In this document: in pieces, positions 16,676 to 26,260 of the stretch
How the letters are laid out: each line of letters begins with the position of its first letter
How positions within the stretch are numbered: position 1 is the first letter of the stretch
Assembly (NCBI RefSeq): GCF_900465315.1
Contig: NZ_UBIX01000016.1
Source: Asaia bogorensis_B
GTDB lineage: Bacteria > Pseudomonadota > Alphaproteobacteria > Acetobacterales > Acetobacteraceae
DNA: 64,000 nucleotides
Strand: one strand, 5' to 3'
The notes under the pieces: generated by a model
Databases searched by the model: none
What the model saw: only the letters and a program-made list of their open reading frames with translations
What the model was told of the DNA's origin: nothing
Translations under genes and position numbers: made by a program

Positions 16676-18454
16676 ATGACTTCAAAACGGACTGATGTTG
16701 TCATCATTGGGGCTGGCTGGGCAGGCGCCATCCTCGCCAAGGAAATGCGCGAGGCCGGGCGAAGCGTCGTCATGCTTGAGCGCGGACCCGAACGTAAAAC
16801 AGCCGATGAAGGAACATATCCCGGCTCCATCGACGAATTGCGCGGGGCCATTCGCCATCGCCTTTTCCAGAACCCGGCCAAAACCACCGTCACCATCCGC
16901 AACACCATCAACCAGACAGCCTTGCCCTACAGGCAACTGGCCGCATTCCTTCCAGGTGAAGGCGTCGGGGGTGCTGGTCTGCACTGGTCCGGTGTGCATT
17001 TTCGCGCTGCCCCGGATGACCTTCGCCTCAAAAGCCACGTCATCGAACGCTATGGCGCAAAATTCATCCCGGAAACGATGAACCTGCAGGATTACGGCGT
17101 CACTTACGAGGAACTGGAACCATTTTTCGACAAGGCAGAAAAGGTTTTCGGCACTTCAGGTGAAGCCTATAAAATCAACGGGCAGATTGTCGGAAAGGGG
17201 AACGTTTTCGCCCCGTCACGCAGCGACAACTTCCCACTGCCTGCGATGCAGGATGTCTACACCGCCAGCCTGTTCCGAAAGGCTAGTGCGGAGGCTGGCT
17301 ATCATCCTTATGCCCTGCCAGCCGCAAATGCCTCGAAACAATACACGAATACTTACGGCCTTCAGATGGGGCCATGCAATTTCTGCGGTTACTGTAGCGG
17401 CTACGACTGCTACATGTATTCCAAGGCATCACCCAACATCAATATCCTGCCCGCGCTCCGCAACGATCCCGAATTCACCCTGATTACCGATGCTCATGTG
17501 TTGAGGGTCAATCTGGACAGCGATCGCCGCAAGGCGACCGGCGTGACCTATCTCGACCAACGTGAAAACCGCGAGAAAACCATCGAGGCGGAACTGGTCA
17601 TTCTCGCAGCCTTCCAGTTCCACAATGTCCACCTCATGCTTCTTTCCGGTATCGGCAAACCCTATGACCCGGTCAGTAATACCGGCGTGGTAGGACGTAA
17701 TTTCGTTTATCAGACCATCACAACGTCCCGGGCATGGCTATCTGAGAACCAGTACACCAACCAGTTTGTCGGGGCAGGCGGCGCAGGCGTCGCCATAGAC
17801 GATTTCAACAGTGATAATTTCGATCACGGCCCGCTGGGCTTCATCGGTGGGTCACCCATCTGGGTCAACCAGGCCGGTGTCAAACCGATCGCTGCCGCCA
17901 TGACAGGCGGCGGAAAATCCGCCCCGCGCTGGGGAGCCGGCTACAAGGCGGGGCTCGTCGACACCTACAGGCATTCGATGGCCATGGACGCACATGGCAG
18001 CAACATGGCCTATCGCGACGTCTATCTTGATCTGGATCCGACCTGGAAAGACAGTTACGGCCAGCCACTTCTGCGCATGACCTTCACGTGGAAGGAAAAC
18101 GACATCCGCATGAACCAGTATGTCGTGGGCAAGATCGAACCAATCATGAAAGCCCTTGGGGCCAGACGCTACGAGCTGGGCAGGCTCGAACATGGCGAGG
18201 CCTTCGACACACGACGCTATCAGACCACCCATCTGGGCGGGGGGGCGGTCATGGGCACAAGCCCACAGGACAGCGCCCTGAACCGCTATCTGCAGAGCTG
18301 GGATGTCTCGAACGTTTTTGTCATCGGCTCCAACGCTTTTCCCCAAGGCATGGGTTACAACCCGACAGGCACCGTCGCGGCCCTGGCTTACTGGGCGGCG
18401 TATCATATCCGCACCCAATATCTCTCACAGCCCGGCCCACTGGTCTCGCTATGA
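16676..18454 (+). CDS. GMC-type flavoprotein large subunit of membrane-bound dehydrogenase
   Basis: FAD-binding catalytic subunit that oxidises a sugar, sugar alcohol or sugar acid in the periplasm and passes electrons to the cytochrome subunit. Seen: the N-terminal FAD Rossmann motif VVIIGAGWAGAILAKEM, GEGVGGAGLHWSG, and the C-terminal GMC motif HLGGGAVMG...GSNAFPQGMGYNPTGT. CNFCGYCSGYDC (near residue 235) is a Cys cluster of the type reported to hold a [3Fe-4S] centre in related enzymes. 592 residues. Gluconate, 2-ketogluconate and sorbitol are all possible substrates; the gene order S-L-C fits gnd, kgd and sld operons. Confidence 0.9.
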   Translation: MTSKRTDVVIIGAGWAGAILAKEMREAGRSVVMLERGPERKTADEGTYPGSIDELRGAIRHRLFQNPAKTTVTIRNTINQTALPYRQLAAFLPGEGVGGAGLHWSGVHFRAAPDDLRLKSHVIERYGAKFIPETMNLQDYGVTYEELEPFFDKAEKVFGTSGEAYKINGQIVGKGNVFAPSRSDNFPLPAMQDVYTASLFRKASAEAGYHPYALPAANASKQYTNTYGLQMGPCNFCGYCSGYDCYMYSKASPNINILPALRNDPEFTLITDAHVLRVNLDSDRRKATGVTYLDQRENREKTIEAELVILAAFQFHNVHLMLLSGIGKPYDPVSNTGVVGRNFVYQTITTSRAWLSENQYTNQFVGAGGAGVAIDDFNSDNFDHGPLGFIGGSPIWVNQAGVKPIAAAMTGGGKSAPRWGAGYKAGLVDTYRHSMAMDAHGSNMAYRDVYLDLDPTWKDSYGQPLLRMTFTWKENDIRMNQYVVGKIEPIMKALGARRYELGRLEHGEAFDTRRYQTTHLGGGAVMGTSPQDSALNRYLQSWDVSNVFVIGSNAFPQGMGYNPTGTVAALAYWAAYHIRTQYLSQPGPLVSL

Positions 18455-19785
18455 TGAAGCGCCTGTCTCTCCTGCTCGCCACGGGCTTTACGGTTATTGG
18501 CGCGCTCGCGGTCACCCCGGTGGGTCACGCCCAGACTACCGATCACCGCGGCCTGATCGATCAGGGACGTTACGTGGCCGAGGCAGCTGATTGCTCCGCC
18601 TGCCACACCCACGACCCTTCAGCCCCCTATGCGGGAGGCAATCCTTTCGTCCTGCCAATCGGTACGCTCTATGCGCCAAACATCACACCCGACGTGCGGC
18701 ATGGGATCGGCGCCTATACGGAAGCCGACTTCACCAGAGCCCTCCGTCAGGGCATCGGCAGAAACGGCAAACCCCTTTATCCGGCCATGCCGTTCCCGTC
18801 CTACGCGCGCATGACCGATGCCGATATCCATGCGCTGTGGATCTATTTCCGCGAGGGCGTCGCACCACTCGCCAAAGCCCCACCAGCAAACACCATACCC
18901 TGGCCTCTCTCGATGCGCTGGCCCATGACGCTATGGCGCTGGGCTTTCGCGCCCACGCCCAAAGCTGCCATGGCCAATGCCGACCGCTCCTTCGCGTCCG
19001 CTGAGATCGCGCGCGGGGCCTATCTGGTGGAGGGGCCCGGTCATTGCGGGGCATGCCACACACCCCGTGCCCTGACCATGCAGGAAAAATCGCTCTCCAG
19101 CGATCAGGGTGCCACGTATCTGGCAGGTGGCGGCGCCGTGGATGGCTGGACACCGGTCAATCTCCGGCAGGACGACAGAACAGGCCTGGGGCGATGGAGC
19201 GAGGATGACATTGTGGCCTTCCTTGCCACCGGTCGCAACCAGCATGGATCGGCATTCGGTGGCATGAGCGAGGCCATCGTGCATGGCACACAACATCTGA
19301 GCGATGCCGATCTTCACGCCATTGCACGCTATCTCAAGACCGAACTCCCAGCGCGCAAGAAAGAGGCGCCATGGCGGGCCGACGTAACCGTGGCCAATGC
19401 GCTGCATGAGGGGCATCTGCCAGATCATGGCGCACAGGTCTATGTCGATCGATGCGCCGCCTGTCATCGGACCGATGGACATGGCTACGCACCAGCCTTC
19501 CCGCCCCTGGCAGGTAATCCTACCCTTATGGACAAGGATCCCGGATCACTCATTCTGATCGTTCTCCGTGGCGCAAGCGTACCCGCTACCGCCAAGGCGC
19601 AATCATCACTGACCATGCCGGGATTTGGTCATGTCCTGACCGATCAGGATATTGCTGATGTCGTGACATTCATACGCCACAGCTGGGGCAACACGGGTAG
19701 CGCTGTCTCGGCAGACGATGTCCGCTCTTTCCGGGCGCACAACGCCGAATGGATCAAAAACACGGCGTCCAATCCACTGAACTGA
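18451..19785 (+). CDS. Tri-haem cytochrome c subunit of membrane-bound dehydrogenase
   Basis: Membrane-attached cytochrome that passes electrons from the flavoprotein to ubiquinone. Three CxxCH haem sites are visible: CSACH near residue 50, CGACH near 195 and CAACH near 335. An N-terminal signal peptide (MMKRLSLLLATGFTVIG..) ends at GHAQ. The frame is open upstream to 18088, but that part is antisense-like to no family and overlaps the flavoprotein; the ATG at 18451 overlaps the flavoprotein stop by 4 bp. 444 residues is the usual size. Confidence 0.93.
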   Translation: MMKRLSLLLATGFTVIGALAVTPVGHAQTTDHRGLIDQGRYVAEAADCSACHTHDPSAPYAGGNPFVLPIGTLYAPNITPDVRHGIGAYTEADFTRALRQGIGRNGKPLYPAMPFPSYARMTDADIHALWIYFREGVAPLAKAPPANTIPWPLSMRWPMTLWRWAFAPTPKAAMANADRSFASAEIARGAYLVEGPGHCGACHTPRALTMQEKSLSSDQGATYLAGGGAVDGWTPVNLRQDDRTGLGRWSEDDIVAFLATGRNQHGSAFGGMSEAIVHGTQHLSDADLHAIARYLKTELPARKKEAPWRADVTVANALHEGHLPDHGAQVYVDRCAACHRTDGHGYAPAFPPLAGNPTLMDKDPGSLILIVLRGASVPATAKAQSSLTMPGFGHVLTDQDIADVVTFIRHSWGNTGSAVSADDVRSFRAHNAEWIKNTASNPLN

Positions 19786-19828
19786 TATTCCGGCACTAAG
19801 AGATACGCGCTAAACATCTTCAGCGGCC

Positions 19829-21085
19829 TCAATAAAGAAACCGATAGATCAGGCACCCCTGGAAGCCCCGGCCGCCCGCTGTCACCTCTCCCGCCTGGCG
19901 GGCCATATAGGCGCCTCCCCCACCTGCCCCATATTTGGTGGCGGTCAACCCGAGCAACGCCCCAGCCTTGCCACCACCACCCCAAGGGCCATCGGCACCG
20001 TTCCCGGCGAAAACCAGATTGCCGAACTGCCCGTCACTGCCCGCGCCTCCATACTGATTCCATAGAATGCCTCCTGCGGCNCCCCCGCCGCTGCCGCCGC
20101 AGGAATTGCGTGCGGCAGAAAAATATCCAGCTTCTCCCCCATCGGCAGAGAGAAGGGGCTGGCCGCCATAGGTCACGTAGCTTGGCCCACCTTTCTGATC
20201 CGGACCGCCGCCCAGACCGATCGTGACCGACAATGTGCTGTCGCGCGCCGGATCAAGCGCATAGATCCCCCATGCATCGCCCCCGGCACCACCCCCCGCT
20301 CCCGAGAAAGCCCCGGCATCAGGAGAGATAACACTGCAAGACGCACCGCCACCGCCCGCGCCAATAAGCCGCAGCTCGACATGTTTGGCCCAGTCCGGAA
20401 TGGTCAGAAGACCGCTTGTCGCACAAACGGCGTGAGGCTGGCTCACCTGCTGGGCAAAATCCATCGTCGCAAACTGGGTCAGATGCGGCATGAACGCTGC
20501 CCCCGGCTGTGCCACAACCCCCGACAAGGTTTGTGCGCCAGCAGGAATTGTCACCTCATAGAGGGGCACAACAACAGCACCGGCGACGGCTGGCGGATCG
20601 GAAGCCATGACAAACGCGATGCGCCCCGTCCTGCGCGTAGGCAGAGCCTTCCCGCGGTTATCAGGGCCCGCCATGGTCTGGTCCGGCTGATCGGCATTGT
20701 AGAAAGGCAGAACATCCAGACTGTCATCCTGCTCGCTGCAAATCGCAAAGAGCGTTAACATGGCACCTGTCATAGGCGCAGGAATGTGCTGAACCTCGTC
20801 GTTGTAGAACAGGCTCGGAACAGTTGCGGGTGCAGCTGCAAGCCCTGCAGAAACACTTCCGATATGGGTGCCATCCAGCGCATAGGGCGCGATGATCGTT
20901 CCCGGCCCGACAGAGACCGACAGATCCGATGACGAGACCACACACGCAAGACCCGATGCCATAACCGTCTGGCTACCCAGCAGGATCTCTGCAAGTCGTC
21001 CCACACCTTCCTTCGCGTAGCGGCCGAGACGCAGGAGATCCGTATCAAAGGGCACGGCGCCTGAATAGATGATTGGACGATCCAT
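19829..21085 (-). CDS. Phage tail tip/fibre protein with glycine-rich C-terminal domain
   Basis: Last gene of the structural cluster, 418 residues. The N-terminal half has a small beta-rich domain (RPIIYSGAVPFDTDLLRLGRY). The C-terminal 180 residues are dominated by Gly-rich loops (GAGGGGASC, GAGGGAGGDAWG, GGGGAYMARQ), like adhesin tips that fold as polyglycine helices in some phage receptor-binding proteins; a host-recognition role is inferred. Position 20081 is an ambiguous base (n) inside the Gly-rich part. The ATG at 21085 overlaps the upstream stop (TAATG). Confidence 0.75.
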   Translation of the reverse strand: MDRPIIYSGAVPFDTDLLRLGRYAKEGVGRLAEILLGSQTVMASGLACVVSSSDLSVSVGPGTIIAPYALDGTHIGSVSAGLAAAPATVPSLFYNDEVQHIPAPMTGAMLTLFAICSEQDDSLDVLPFYNADQPDQTMAGPDNRGKALPTRRTGRIAFVMASDPPAVAGAVVVPLYEVTIPAGAQTLSGVVAQPGAAFMPHLTQFATMDFAQQVSQPHAVCATSGLLTIPDWAKHVELRLIGAGGGGASCSVISPDAGAFSGAGGGAGGDAWGIYALDPARDSTLSVTIGLGGGPDQKGGPSYVTYGGQPLLSADGGEAGYFSAARNSCGGSGGXAAGGILWNQYGGAGSDGQFGNLVFAGNGADGPWGGGGKAGALLGLTATKYGAGGGGAYMARQAGEVTAGGRGFQGCLIYRFLY

Positions 21086-21744
21086 TAAGCTTCCATCCTT
21101 ACCCATGCGATCACGCCGCACGCCTTTACCGCCTTGATTGCGGCATACAGTTCAAATTGCTGAACCGGCAGTTTCGGAAAAACCTCAATGACAACCTGCC
21201 CGCCATGTCGCGCCCCATACCGGCTGCGCACAGCGCCATAGCCACCCAGATGACACCATGCACCGCAATCACGCACTGTCCCCGTTTCGATGATCCGAGG
21301 GGCTGCACCAGAGATTTGACGCACAGCCTCCGACACCGCCTGTCGCGTGTTGCGTGGCGCCACCAGATCTGCAGCAATGCGTCGGCGCAGATGGCTGTCC
21401 TTTTCGAGGGGCAGGCGTGCAGTTTTTCCGGATCCGAAATAATCAATAAGCGCCATATCCAGAAAGGCACCACTCGTCGTCCCAAGGCGTGTCTGGGCTC
21501 GCACAACCCCCATCAGCTGCCATATATAGGCCAATACCGCGCCGAACCCGGTCAGAAGCGCCTGCAACACCGGCGCTTCTTCCAACTCATCGCCCCGATA
21601 GGCTGGAAACCATCCCTGCGGTAGCAAAAGGCGCATACGGCGAGCGAAATCGCGCGCCGTACCGGGTGCTATGCCCGTATCATACAAAAGCTTCCGGTCG
21701 GTTGCTTGAAGCCCATCCAGACCCCGGTCTCGCAGAAGAGCCAT
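21085..21744 (-). CDS. Phage tail/baseplate protein (gpI position)
   Basis: 219 residues. Conserved-looking core RMRLLLPQGWFPAYRG...LGTTSGAFLDMALIDYFGSG, then RRRIAADLVAPRNTRQAVSEAV. The pattern recalls tail proteins found next to baseplate J genes in proteobacterial prophages, occupying the place of P2 gpI. It probably links the baseplate to the fibres; no specific domain is certain. Its start at 21744 overlaps the upstream stop by 1 nt. Confidence 0.65.
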   Translation of the reverse strand: MALLRDRGLDGLQATDRKLLYDTGIAPGTARDFARRMRLLLPQGWFPAYRGDELEEAPVLQALLTGFGAVLAYIWQLMGVVRAQTRLGTTSGAFLDMALIDYFGSGKTARLPLEKDSHLRRRIAADLVAPRNTRQAVSEAVRQISGAAPRIIETGTVRDCGAWCHLGGYGAVRSRYGARHGGQVVIEVFPKLPVQQFELYAAIKAVKACGVIAWVRMEA

Positions 21745-22979
21745 CAGCCACCCACCTGCTCAACAGTGAAGAGCGGGACGCGATAATCCGTGCCGTTCAC
21801 ATTCAGATGCAAAAAACCACCCTCTGCCTTCGCAGGTATCGCGGCTCCCGGGCTAGCAACGGGCGATGACATCTGTATTTCTCCACCCGTAGCAGGATAA
21901 AGGCCGAGATTGGGCGATCCGCCATCACCCTTCTGCACATACAGTCCCGCAGCAGCGAGGCCACTGCCGGCCTGTATATTGAGCGTATTGGTGGGCGACG
22001 GATTGGGTGAGACTGAAAAGAGCAGCTGCCCCGCCATATTGGTCACAAGCACACCATCATCCGAAAACTGCACACGCTGGCCGTTTGCGGTGCGCGTTAC
22101 GGTCGAAAAGAGCATGGCCCCGGCATCCAGCCCCTGCACATGTTCCCGCGTCTCTGGTGTGCGCCACTCAATGCCCTGGTTACACGCCATCGAGACCGCG
22201 TTTCCATAGCCCCCGTCATTACCATTCGTTCCGGCAAGCGACGTGTTGCTGAACAGAATACCGGTTTTCCAGGAATCAGGATTGTTGACGAAAACAATCC
22301 CGGCCTCACAATCAGCCGTGCCTTCGGTCTGCCCTCCACCTGCACCGATCTGTATGGCGTAGGTGCCGCCACCGCAATTCGGATGATAGGGTGTCGACAC
22401 ACCGTAAGCCGGTCCGCCCAGATTGACGGCCTCAAGCTCCATGACAAAGCTCGGCTGGTAATTGACGCCCGGCATACGCCAGGCCTCACCGTAATAAGCA
22501 TAGGCTGTGGTCTGGGTCGGGCTCGTCGTATCATCAGCGATCCCCCAGGCTGCCATCCCGATCGAACTGGGAACATGACCCAGCTTGTCGCGTGACTTGA
22601 GTGCATCGGACGTACGCGACCCTGCAACAAAGGCACTGTTGCCAAACCGGGCGAGGCATGCCGCCTGGGCATTTTCCAGCGCCCAGGGCCCGATGGATGT
22701 CGTGGCCATCAACGCTGAAAGCCAGTCCTGCCGGTCCACGTCGCGCGTATTGAGCGCCGGATAATCGGCGGCAGCGCCGATAAAAAACCGGTCGCCATAG
22801 CGACTGACCTTGGCACCTTCCTCGGCGAAGAATTCACCGCTGGCCGGGGAGTCAGCTGGTGCGCCGGCAATCTGGCTTGCTGTGGCATTGAGCGTCTCGA
22901 CACCATCTGATGTCGCAACGACAAGAACTTCCGTCCCTCCGATAGAGGGGATTGGAAAATAACTGTTGAATTTCGGCAT
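21744..22979 (-). CDS. Putative phage tail spike/fibre structural protein
   Basis: 411 residues, beta-rich with many Gly, Asn and Thr, opening MPKFNSYFPIPSIGGTEVLVV. It has no recognisable enzyme motif. The C-terminal region (NPSPTNTLNIQAGSGLAAAG, then VNGTDYRVPLF) has the repetitive short beta strands of fibre proteins. It lies between the baseplate J gene and the gpI-like gene and shares single-base stop/start junctions with both sides, so it is surely co-expressed with them. Role inferred from position. Confidence 0.6.
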   Translation of the reverse strand: MPKFNSYFPIPSIGGTEVLVVATSDGVETLNATASQIAGAPADSPASGEFFAEEGAKVSRYGDRFFIGAAADYPALNTRDVDRQDWLSALMATTSIGPWALENAQAACLARFGNSAFVAGSRTSDALKSRDKLGHVPSSIGMAAWGIADDTTSPTQTTAYAYYGEAWRMPGVNYQPSFVMELEAVNLGGPAYGVSTPYHPNCGGGTYAIQIGAGGGQTEGTADCEAGIVFVNNPDSWKTGILFSNTSLAGTNGNDGGYGNAVSMACNQGIEWRTPETREHVQGLDAGAMLFSTVTRTANGQRVQFSDDGVLVTNMAGQLLFSVSPNPSPTNTLNIQAGSGLAAAGLYVQKGDGGSPNLGLYPATGGEIQMSSPVASPGAAIPAKAEGGFLHLNVNGTDYRVPLFTVEQVGG

Positions 22980-24121
22980 TACCCCTCCTGAACGATCTGT
23001 ACGGAGATCGTGCCTGGGAAAAGCGACTGACTCGCCTCCCCCACAATATCTTCCTGCGCGTTATTCAGACGTATCTGCGATATCGACAGCACCGCATCAC
23101 CCGCCGCCGCATAGGCCACATAGCCAAGCCGACTATAGGCGTAGCCGCCCCCGATACGTGACGCCCGGATATCAGCACTGATGGCCTCGAGCAGAGTACG
23201 CTGCACCGTATCGGCATCAGCGCCGAGAGTTATGCTCACAACCATTGAAACCGAGACAGAAAACATGACGGGTCGCTGGACGGCAAAGCCAACACCAAGG
23301 GCCTTGCAGGCATCAACCTGAGCATACACACGACGCAGCACCTGGTCAGGCACTGCATCACTGCCATCGTCGACAACAACCGTGAAATATCCCTGACGCG
23401 TCGTTCCATCCGGCGCCGCGCCATCAAAAATTGCATAGTCCAGATTATTCTGGGTTTCAGCGATGGCGCTTTCCACTGCGGCCCGTGAGGCGCTTGCCTT
23501 GGCGGCAAGCCAGAGCGGGAAACGCTGCCGCAGCTGGGCGTCGCTCTCCTGATCTGCCCCATTGGCAAAAGCGGCTTCATTGGTGACGATATCAATCCCG
23601 GCAACCGACGTGCCCATAAGCGATATGGCACCTGTAGCAACGTTACCGTGAACGCCCTCCAGAAGGGCCTCCACGGGCAAGGTAAGCGAGGCTACGCCAG
23701 TCGGGCGGACATACCCCCGCGTCGCACTCGACCAACGTTCGTGAGTCGTATCGGCGATAACCTGAAACGTCACAGCCGCCGCTGTCCTTACCGTGACGCC
23801 CGGCCGCACCACAGCCGAGATATCCTGAAAGGAAAAACAGGTCATGGTGACGGACCCCAGCGCCTTCACGCCAGGCAGTCGTGTCATGCCAAAATCCCCA
23901 ACGAAGCTGTCGCAGTCAGCGCCGCTCGATGTCGCAAGCCGTGTCCGGCACAGCACCTGCATCAGCATGTATTGCAGCCAGAGCCCAAGTCCCGAAACGC
24001 TCTCGACAAGCGCACGCCCTGGCGTTCCTATATCGAGTGTCAGTTTTCCTGCGCAGCTCGCTTGCGCCGTAACAACCGCCGTCTGAACAAGGGATGAGAA
24101 AGAACGCAGAGAAAACGCCAT
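22979..24121 (-). CDS. Baseplate J-like wedge protein
   Basis: 380-residue member of the baseplate J/gp47 family, which forms the wedge around the tail hub in contractile tails. Seen: the N-terminal GRALVESVSGLGLWLQYMLMQ helix, central FFSFQDISAVVRPGVTVRT-like beta region (SFQDISAVVRPGVTV), DQESDAQLRQRFPLWLAAKASASRAAVESAI and a C-terminal VAYAAAGDAVLSISQI. The QESDAxLRxRF segment is characteristic. Downstream of the gpW-like gene, the normal order. Confidence 0.88.
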   Translation of the reverse strand: MAFSLRSFSSLVQTAVVTAQASCAGKLTLDIGTPGRALVESVSGLGLWLQYMLMQVLCRTRLATSSGADCDSFVGDFGMTRLPGVKALGSVTMTCFSFQDISAVVRPGVTVRTAAAVTFQVIADTTHERWSSATRGYVRPTGVASLTLPVEALLEGVHGNVATGAISLMGTSVAGIDIVTNEAAFANGADQESDAQLRQRFPLWLAAKASASRAAVESAIAETQNNLDYAIFDGAAPDGTTRQGYFTVVVDDGSDAVPDQVLRRVYAQVDACKALGVGFAVQRPVMFSVSVSMVVSITLGADADTVQRTLLEAISADIRASRIGGGYAYSRLGYVAYAAAGDAVLSISQIRLNNAQEDIVGEASQSLFPGTISVQIVQEG

Positions 24122-24160
24122 GAGCTTCCTGATTCCATGCCGGCGCGAGCCGAGCTGGGC

Positions 24161-24535
24161 TCAGATCGTGCCATCCTGATTGAATGTGAATGTCTGCCTG
24201 TCTGATCCATCGAGCCCGCTATAGGTGATCGTGCATAGATAAGTACCCGGCGCCTTGGCCTGTAGTTCGACTGTCACGGGCTGGGTCTGATCGACACCGG
24301 CTTCAAGGCCGAGCTGGCTTGTAATCAGCCCCCGGGTTTCGACCTCGGCGATAGGCATACCGATACGGGCAGGCAGGCCAGCCCCATAATCGACATGCCA
24401 GAGATAGGCGCCGGGGTTCGTACACAATCGGCGCAAGATGGATTGTCGTGTCAGCAGATCTCCCGACGCCTCGCGCAGGCTGCCAGCAGGATCACAAAAC
24501 AGATCCTCGCCAAACACGTGATAAAAATCACTCAT
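24161..24535 (-). CDS. Baseplate wedge protein, gpW/gp25 family
   Basis: 124 residues with the small lysozyme-like fold signature of gp25: DLLTRQSILRRLCTNPGAYLWHVDYGAGLPARIG, then VETRGLITSQLGLEAGV. It should bridge sheath and wedge. Its ATG overlaps the stop of the spike gene by 4 bp. Confidence 0.8.
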   Translation of the reverse strand: MSDFYHVFGEDLFCDPAGSLREASGDLLTRQSILRRLCTNPGAYLWHVDYGAGLPARIGMPIAEVETRGLITSQLGLEAGVDQTQPVTVELQAKAPGTYLCTITYSGLDGSDRQTFTFNQDGTI

Positions 24536-25182
24536 CCGACAGGCTTTCCCGTCACCCCGTTGGCATAGGGGTGCACATGAGCGTCGAGACTATGCAGATC
24601 TGTGCGCACATCACCGCCCGAAACAGAAAGATTACCCCCCGAAACCCGTACACCCGCACCGGATATCTCCAGTCCACCTTCTCCCAGACTCATCTGCACC
24701 GTCCCGGCACGCAACACGATGGATGATTGCCCGACGACACAGCGCAAGTTCCCTGCCCCGAATGAGACACCCTCGCGCTGGATATGAAACCACCCCCCTT
24801 TCCCGGACTGGCCCTGCCCCTCTTCAGAAGGGACACCGCACCCTGTACACACAAGCAATTCCCCGGGCTGCGCCACCTTGCCCGTCTGGGGTGAAATCGC
24901 GGGACCAGCCACCACGTCGAAGAGGACCGATGTGATGACGAAGTTTTCGCCATCCCCCTCAATCGGCATCAGCAGAACATGAGTGCCGATTGCGCAGGGG
25001 CAGGAAAAACGCAGGTCTCCAACTTGCGTCAGCGCCGCATCGGGCAGCCAGCCTGTTTCAGTATCATCAGGCTGCAGACGCACCTTCACCGCATGACTGG
25101 AGGGGTCTACCGCGCAAACGATCCCATGCACCGCATGGGTTACACGCATCTGGTGAGCTGCTGCCCATACCGGATTATCCAT
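24532..25182 (-). CDS. Baseplate assembly protein V / tail spike
   Basis: 216 residues. OB-like N-terminal domain (VHGIVCAVDPSSHAVKVRLQPDDTETGWLPDA) followed by a Gly/Ser/Val triple-stranded beta region (LEISGAGVRVSGGNLSVSGGD) and a terminal HVHPY motif, as in gpV-type membrane-piercing spikes whose tip may bind iron through His. The start at 25182 has AAGGGGG a few nt upstream; the frame extends further to 25266, but that overlaps the hub gene. Confidence 0.82.
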   Translation of the reverse strand: MDNPVWAAAHQMRVTHAVHGIVCAVDPSSHAVKVRLQPDDTETGWLPDAALTQVGDLRFSCPCAIGTHVLLMPIEGDGENFVITSVLFDVVAGPAISPQTGKVAQPGELLVCTGCGVPSEEGQGQSGKGGWFHIQREGVSFGAGNLRCVVGQSSIVLRAGTVQMSLGEGGLEISGAGVRVSGGNLSVSGGDVRTDLHSLDAHVHPYANGVTGKPVG

Positions 25183-25192
25183 TATACCCCCT

Positions 25193-26260
25193 TCAGAAAA
25201 TACGGTCCCGAAGCGTGACTTCCTGCCGATATCCCTGGGAGAGATCGAAAAAATGATCGACCGCATCCACCGCCAGTGTCCTTGGTCGATCTATCATCTC
25301 TCCTCCCAGCTTCATAAAATGGCGCGGCTCAAGCCCCGCAATGGCTGGCAATGAGAGCCTGGCCTCACACGCATGAGAGACGATCCGACGGTGCTTCCCC
25401 TGCGCCAATCGCCTGATATCGTCCATGCGCAGACCAGGCCCCCGAAACGTATAAAGCGCAGCACCCGATGCAGGTGGCTCTGTGGAAAATTCCTGCCCAT
25501 CATAGAAGATTTCGCTTCTCGCCCGCTGGCGCGAATCCCATGAGCGCACACCGACCGATACCGCCCCACTCAGACCGAAATCATAACGAAAATGCTGCAT
25601 CGTCATGCCGTCCGGTTCAAAAATCTGACCACTATCGGCATCTGGTGGACGGTTGATGATAATTGCTCGTCCACGGGCCTGACATTCATAGCCGTGATCA
25701 CGCGCTAACGAAAAAGCCAGATCGAAAGCCGTCTGATAGCGATGCTGCGCACTGGCCGACAAACGTCTGTGCTCCAGCTGCCAGAACTGCCCGCAATAAT
25801 AATCACCAGCGATATCGTTCCCGTTCAGGTCGCTCTGAAACTCCAGCCCGGCAGCCTGCGCTGCCTGCTGGACAATCTCGATAGCTGTCTGATTACTCCA
25901 TGAGCGTGTGAGACGCGTGTCCAGCAAAAAACAGAGATAGTCCCGACACTCCAGACGAAACGATACCGGATCATTCTCTCGCGTTATGGCGTCCAGTGCC
26001 CCGTGAAACACGCTACGCCATCCAGCCTCGCCCGCAAGGCGATCAATCACCTGTAACTCGATATCCGGCCTGTCAAAACCACTTCGCCCGGTGAGGCGGG
26101 AAAACAGGGCAGATCCATCCTGTGCGGCGATAACAATGTGCGCCGTGTCGCACCTTTCATATCGCGTGCATTGCAGTCGGAAACCGCAAACATGCACGCC
26201 CTCTGGGCTCGTTCCATCGAGAAGAAGTCGAACCTGCCAGCTTCGGATCCTGCCCGTCAT
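25193..26260 (-). CDS. Baseplate hub protein, gpD-like (late control D)
   Basis: 355 residues, the size of P2 gpD/Mu gp44-type hub proteins. Seen: VRLLLDGTSPEGVHVCGFRLQCTRYE, LTRSWSNQTAIEIVQQAAQAAGLEF (typical for gpD) and a central Tyr-rich FDLAFSLARDHGYECQARG. It would form the trimeric hub that carries the spike. The ATG overlaps the stop of the tail X gene by 4 bp. Confidence 0.82.
   Translation of the reverse strand: MTGRIRSWQVRLLLDGTSPEGVHVCGFRLQCTRYERCDTAHIVIAAQDGSALFSRLTGRSGFDRPDIELQVIDRLAGEAGWRSVFHGALDAITRENDPVSFRLECRDYLCFLLDTRLTRSWSNQTAIEIVQQAAQAAGLEFQSDLNGNDIAGDYYCGQFWQLEHRRLSASAQHRYQTAFDLAFSLARDHGYECQARGRAIIINRPPDADSGQIFEPDGMTMQHFRYDFGLSGAVSVGVRSWDSRQRARSEIFYDGQEFSTEPPASGAALYTFRGPGLRMDDIRRLAQGKHRRIVSHACEARLSLPAIAGLEPRHFMKLGGEMIDRPRTLAVDAVDHFFDLSQGYRQEVTLRDRIF

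Noticed and set aside
18088..18450. Upstream extension of the tri-haem cytochrome frame
   Set aside because: It overlaps the flavoprotein in another frame and would hide a proper signal peptide that begins at 18451.
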